From positions 1-6,052 of the forward strand of contig JBFFGE010000237.1 in the NCBI GenBank assembly GCA_041557595.1: a stretch of DNA of 6,052 bases, written 5' to 3'. A model generated the notes under the pieces. The model saw only the letters and a list, made by a program, of their open reading frames with translations. It made no database searches and was not told the DNA's origin. Of the stretch, positions 5,339 to 6,052 are shown one piece after another. The stretch comes from JAOTYV01 sp041557595 (GTDB taxonomy: Bacteria; Pseudomonadota; Alphaproteobacteria; UBA8366). The translations under genes and the position numbers were made by a program. Each line of letters begins with the position of its first letter. The stretch's first letter is position 1.

Positions 5339-6052
5339 ATGTCAGCCACCGAACAGGACAGTCCTCCGCCCCCCGCCGGAAAGGCCGGCGGTCTCGCGGT
5401 TTGGTCGATCCGCAATCCCGTGAGCATCAGCATGCTCGCCCTGGCCGTCACCGTGATCGGCGTCCTGACCTATCAGCATCTATCGGTCGCCCTGCTGCCC
5501 GACATCATGTATCCCGGCATCCGCGTTCGCATCCTCGACCCCGGCGTCTCCGCGCGCATCATGGAAGACGGCGTGACCCGGCAGCTCGAGGAGCAGCTCG
5601 CCATCACCGAAGACGCGGTCGGCGTCCAATCCCGCACGGCGGAGGGGCAGACATCGGTGGATCTGTCGTTCCAGTACGGCAAGGATATCGACATCGCGCT
5701 GCGCGACGCCAGCACCCGGCTCGACCGGGCCCGGCGCTTCCTGCCGGACTCGATCAGGCCGCCGATCATCTACAAGTTCGATCCGTCGCAAATTCCGATC
5801 GCTGAATTCGTCGTGGCCTCCGATTTGCGCGATCCGGTGGAATTGCGCGACTGGGTCGACTACGTGTTCTCAAAATGGTTCGTCAATCTGCCGGGCGTCG
5901 CCGCGGTCGAGGTTGGCGGCGGTCTCGTGCGCGAAATCCAGATCCTGCCCGACCCGGTCCGGCTCGGCGGATTGGGGCTCAGCGTCAACGACGTGGTGAC
6001 CGCGCTGGAGCGCAGCAATATCGAGGAAGCGGCCGGCCGCATGGAATCCCGG
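5339..6052 (+). CDS. RND efflux permease, N-terminal part (3'-truncated by window edge)
   Basis: Inner-membrane proton-driven resistance-nodulation-division transporter of the AcrB/MdtB-like superfamily. The first 238 codons are present and open to the right edge; full-length members have about 1,000-1,050 residues. ATG 5339 is chosen because GGGA at 5327-5330 sits 8 bases upstream and the adaptor stop is 31 bases before. A Pro-rich cytoplasmic start (DSPPPPAGKAGG) is followed by WSIRNPVSISML and the first helix (about residues 28-45), then LLPDIMYPGIRVRILDPGVS, which matches the start of the PN1 porter subdomain, where family members typically have a P-x-x-x-x-P and PGxS/A pattern. Next come the LEEQLAITEDAVGVQSRTAE segment and the QIPIAEFVVAS strand, the usual transition between porter subdomains. 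The membrane Asp residues of helix 4 that carry protons lie beyond the window, so activity and drug-versus-metal class cannot be judged. It pairs with the adaptor just upstream. Confidence 0.93.
   Translation, partial: MSATEQDSPPPPAGKAGGLAVWSIRNPVSISMLALAVTVIGVLTYQHLSVALLPDIMYPGIRVRILDPGVSARIMEDGVTRQLEEQLAITEDAVGVQSRTAEGQTSVDLSFQYGKDIDIALRDASTRLDRARRFLPDSIRPPIIYKFDPSQIPIAEFVVASDLRDPVELRDWVDYVFSKWFVNLPGVAAVEVGGGLVREIQILPDPVRLGGLGLSVNDVVTALERSNIEEAAGRMESR

Noticed and set aside
4228..5451. A 407-residue minus-strand open frame
   Set aside because: It runs antisense across the adaptor and the start of the permease. It has no recognisable domain and an Arg/His-rich composition typical of antisense frames in GC-rich DNA.

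Overview
The window looks like chromosomal DNA of a GC-rich alphaproteobacterium. This is inferred from the strongly G/C-biased third codon positions, the protein families present and an interspersed-repeat-like stem after the second gene; no rRNA or marker gene fixes the taxon. All supportable genes are on the + strand. I see no tRNA, rRNA, CRISPR array, insertion sequence or phage gene.

Layout: (1) Positions 1-2166 hold two tandem paralogous MFS transporters resembling the fosmidomycin-resistance (Fsr) type; the first is cut by the left edge. (2) Positions 2167-2601 are a non-coding stretch with several inverted repeats and an AT-rich island. (3) Positions 2602-3982 hold a secreted c-type cytochrome of the di-heme peroxidase/oxidoreductase type. 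It is broken: the N-terminal part is read in one frame and the C-terminal part in another, and the segment expected to carry the first CXXCH heme site is missing between them, so an internal deletion plus frameshift is the simplest reading. Its C-terminus is a striking Asp/Lys low-complexity tail. (4) Positions 3983-4203 hold a strong terminator-like hairpin and then a leader with two mutually exclusive hairpins. (5) Positions 4204-6052 hold an RND efflux operon: a lipoprotein periplasmic adaptor with a TTG start, followed after 31 bases by an inner-membrane RND permease cut by the right edge.

The adaptor and permease should form a tripartite efflux pump with an outer-membrane channel that is not encoded here. 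The MFS pair is probably one transcription unit. Nothing in the sequence links the cytochrome functionally to either transporter set. I found no convincing new multi-gene system. The points most worth a second look are the disrupted cytochrome with its acidic tail and the structured leaders.
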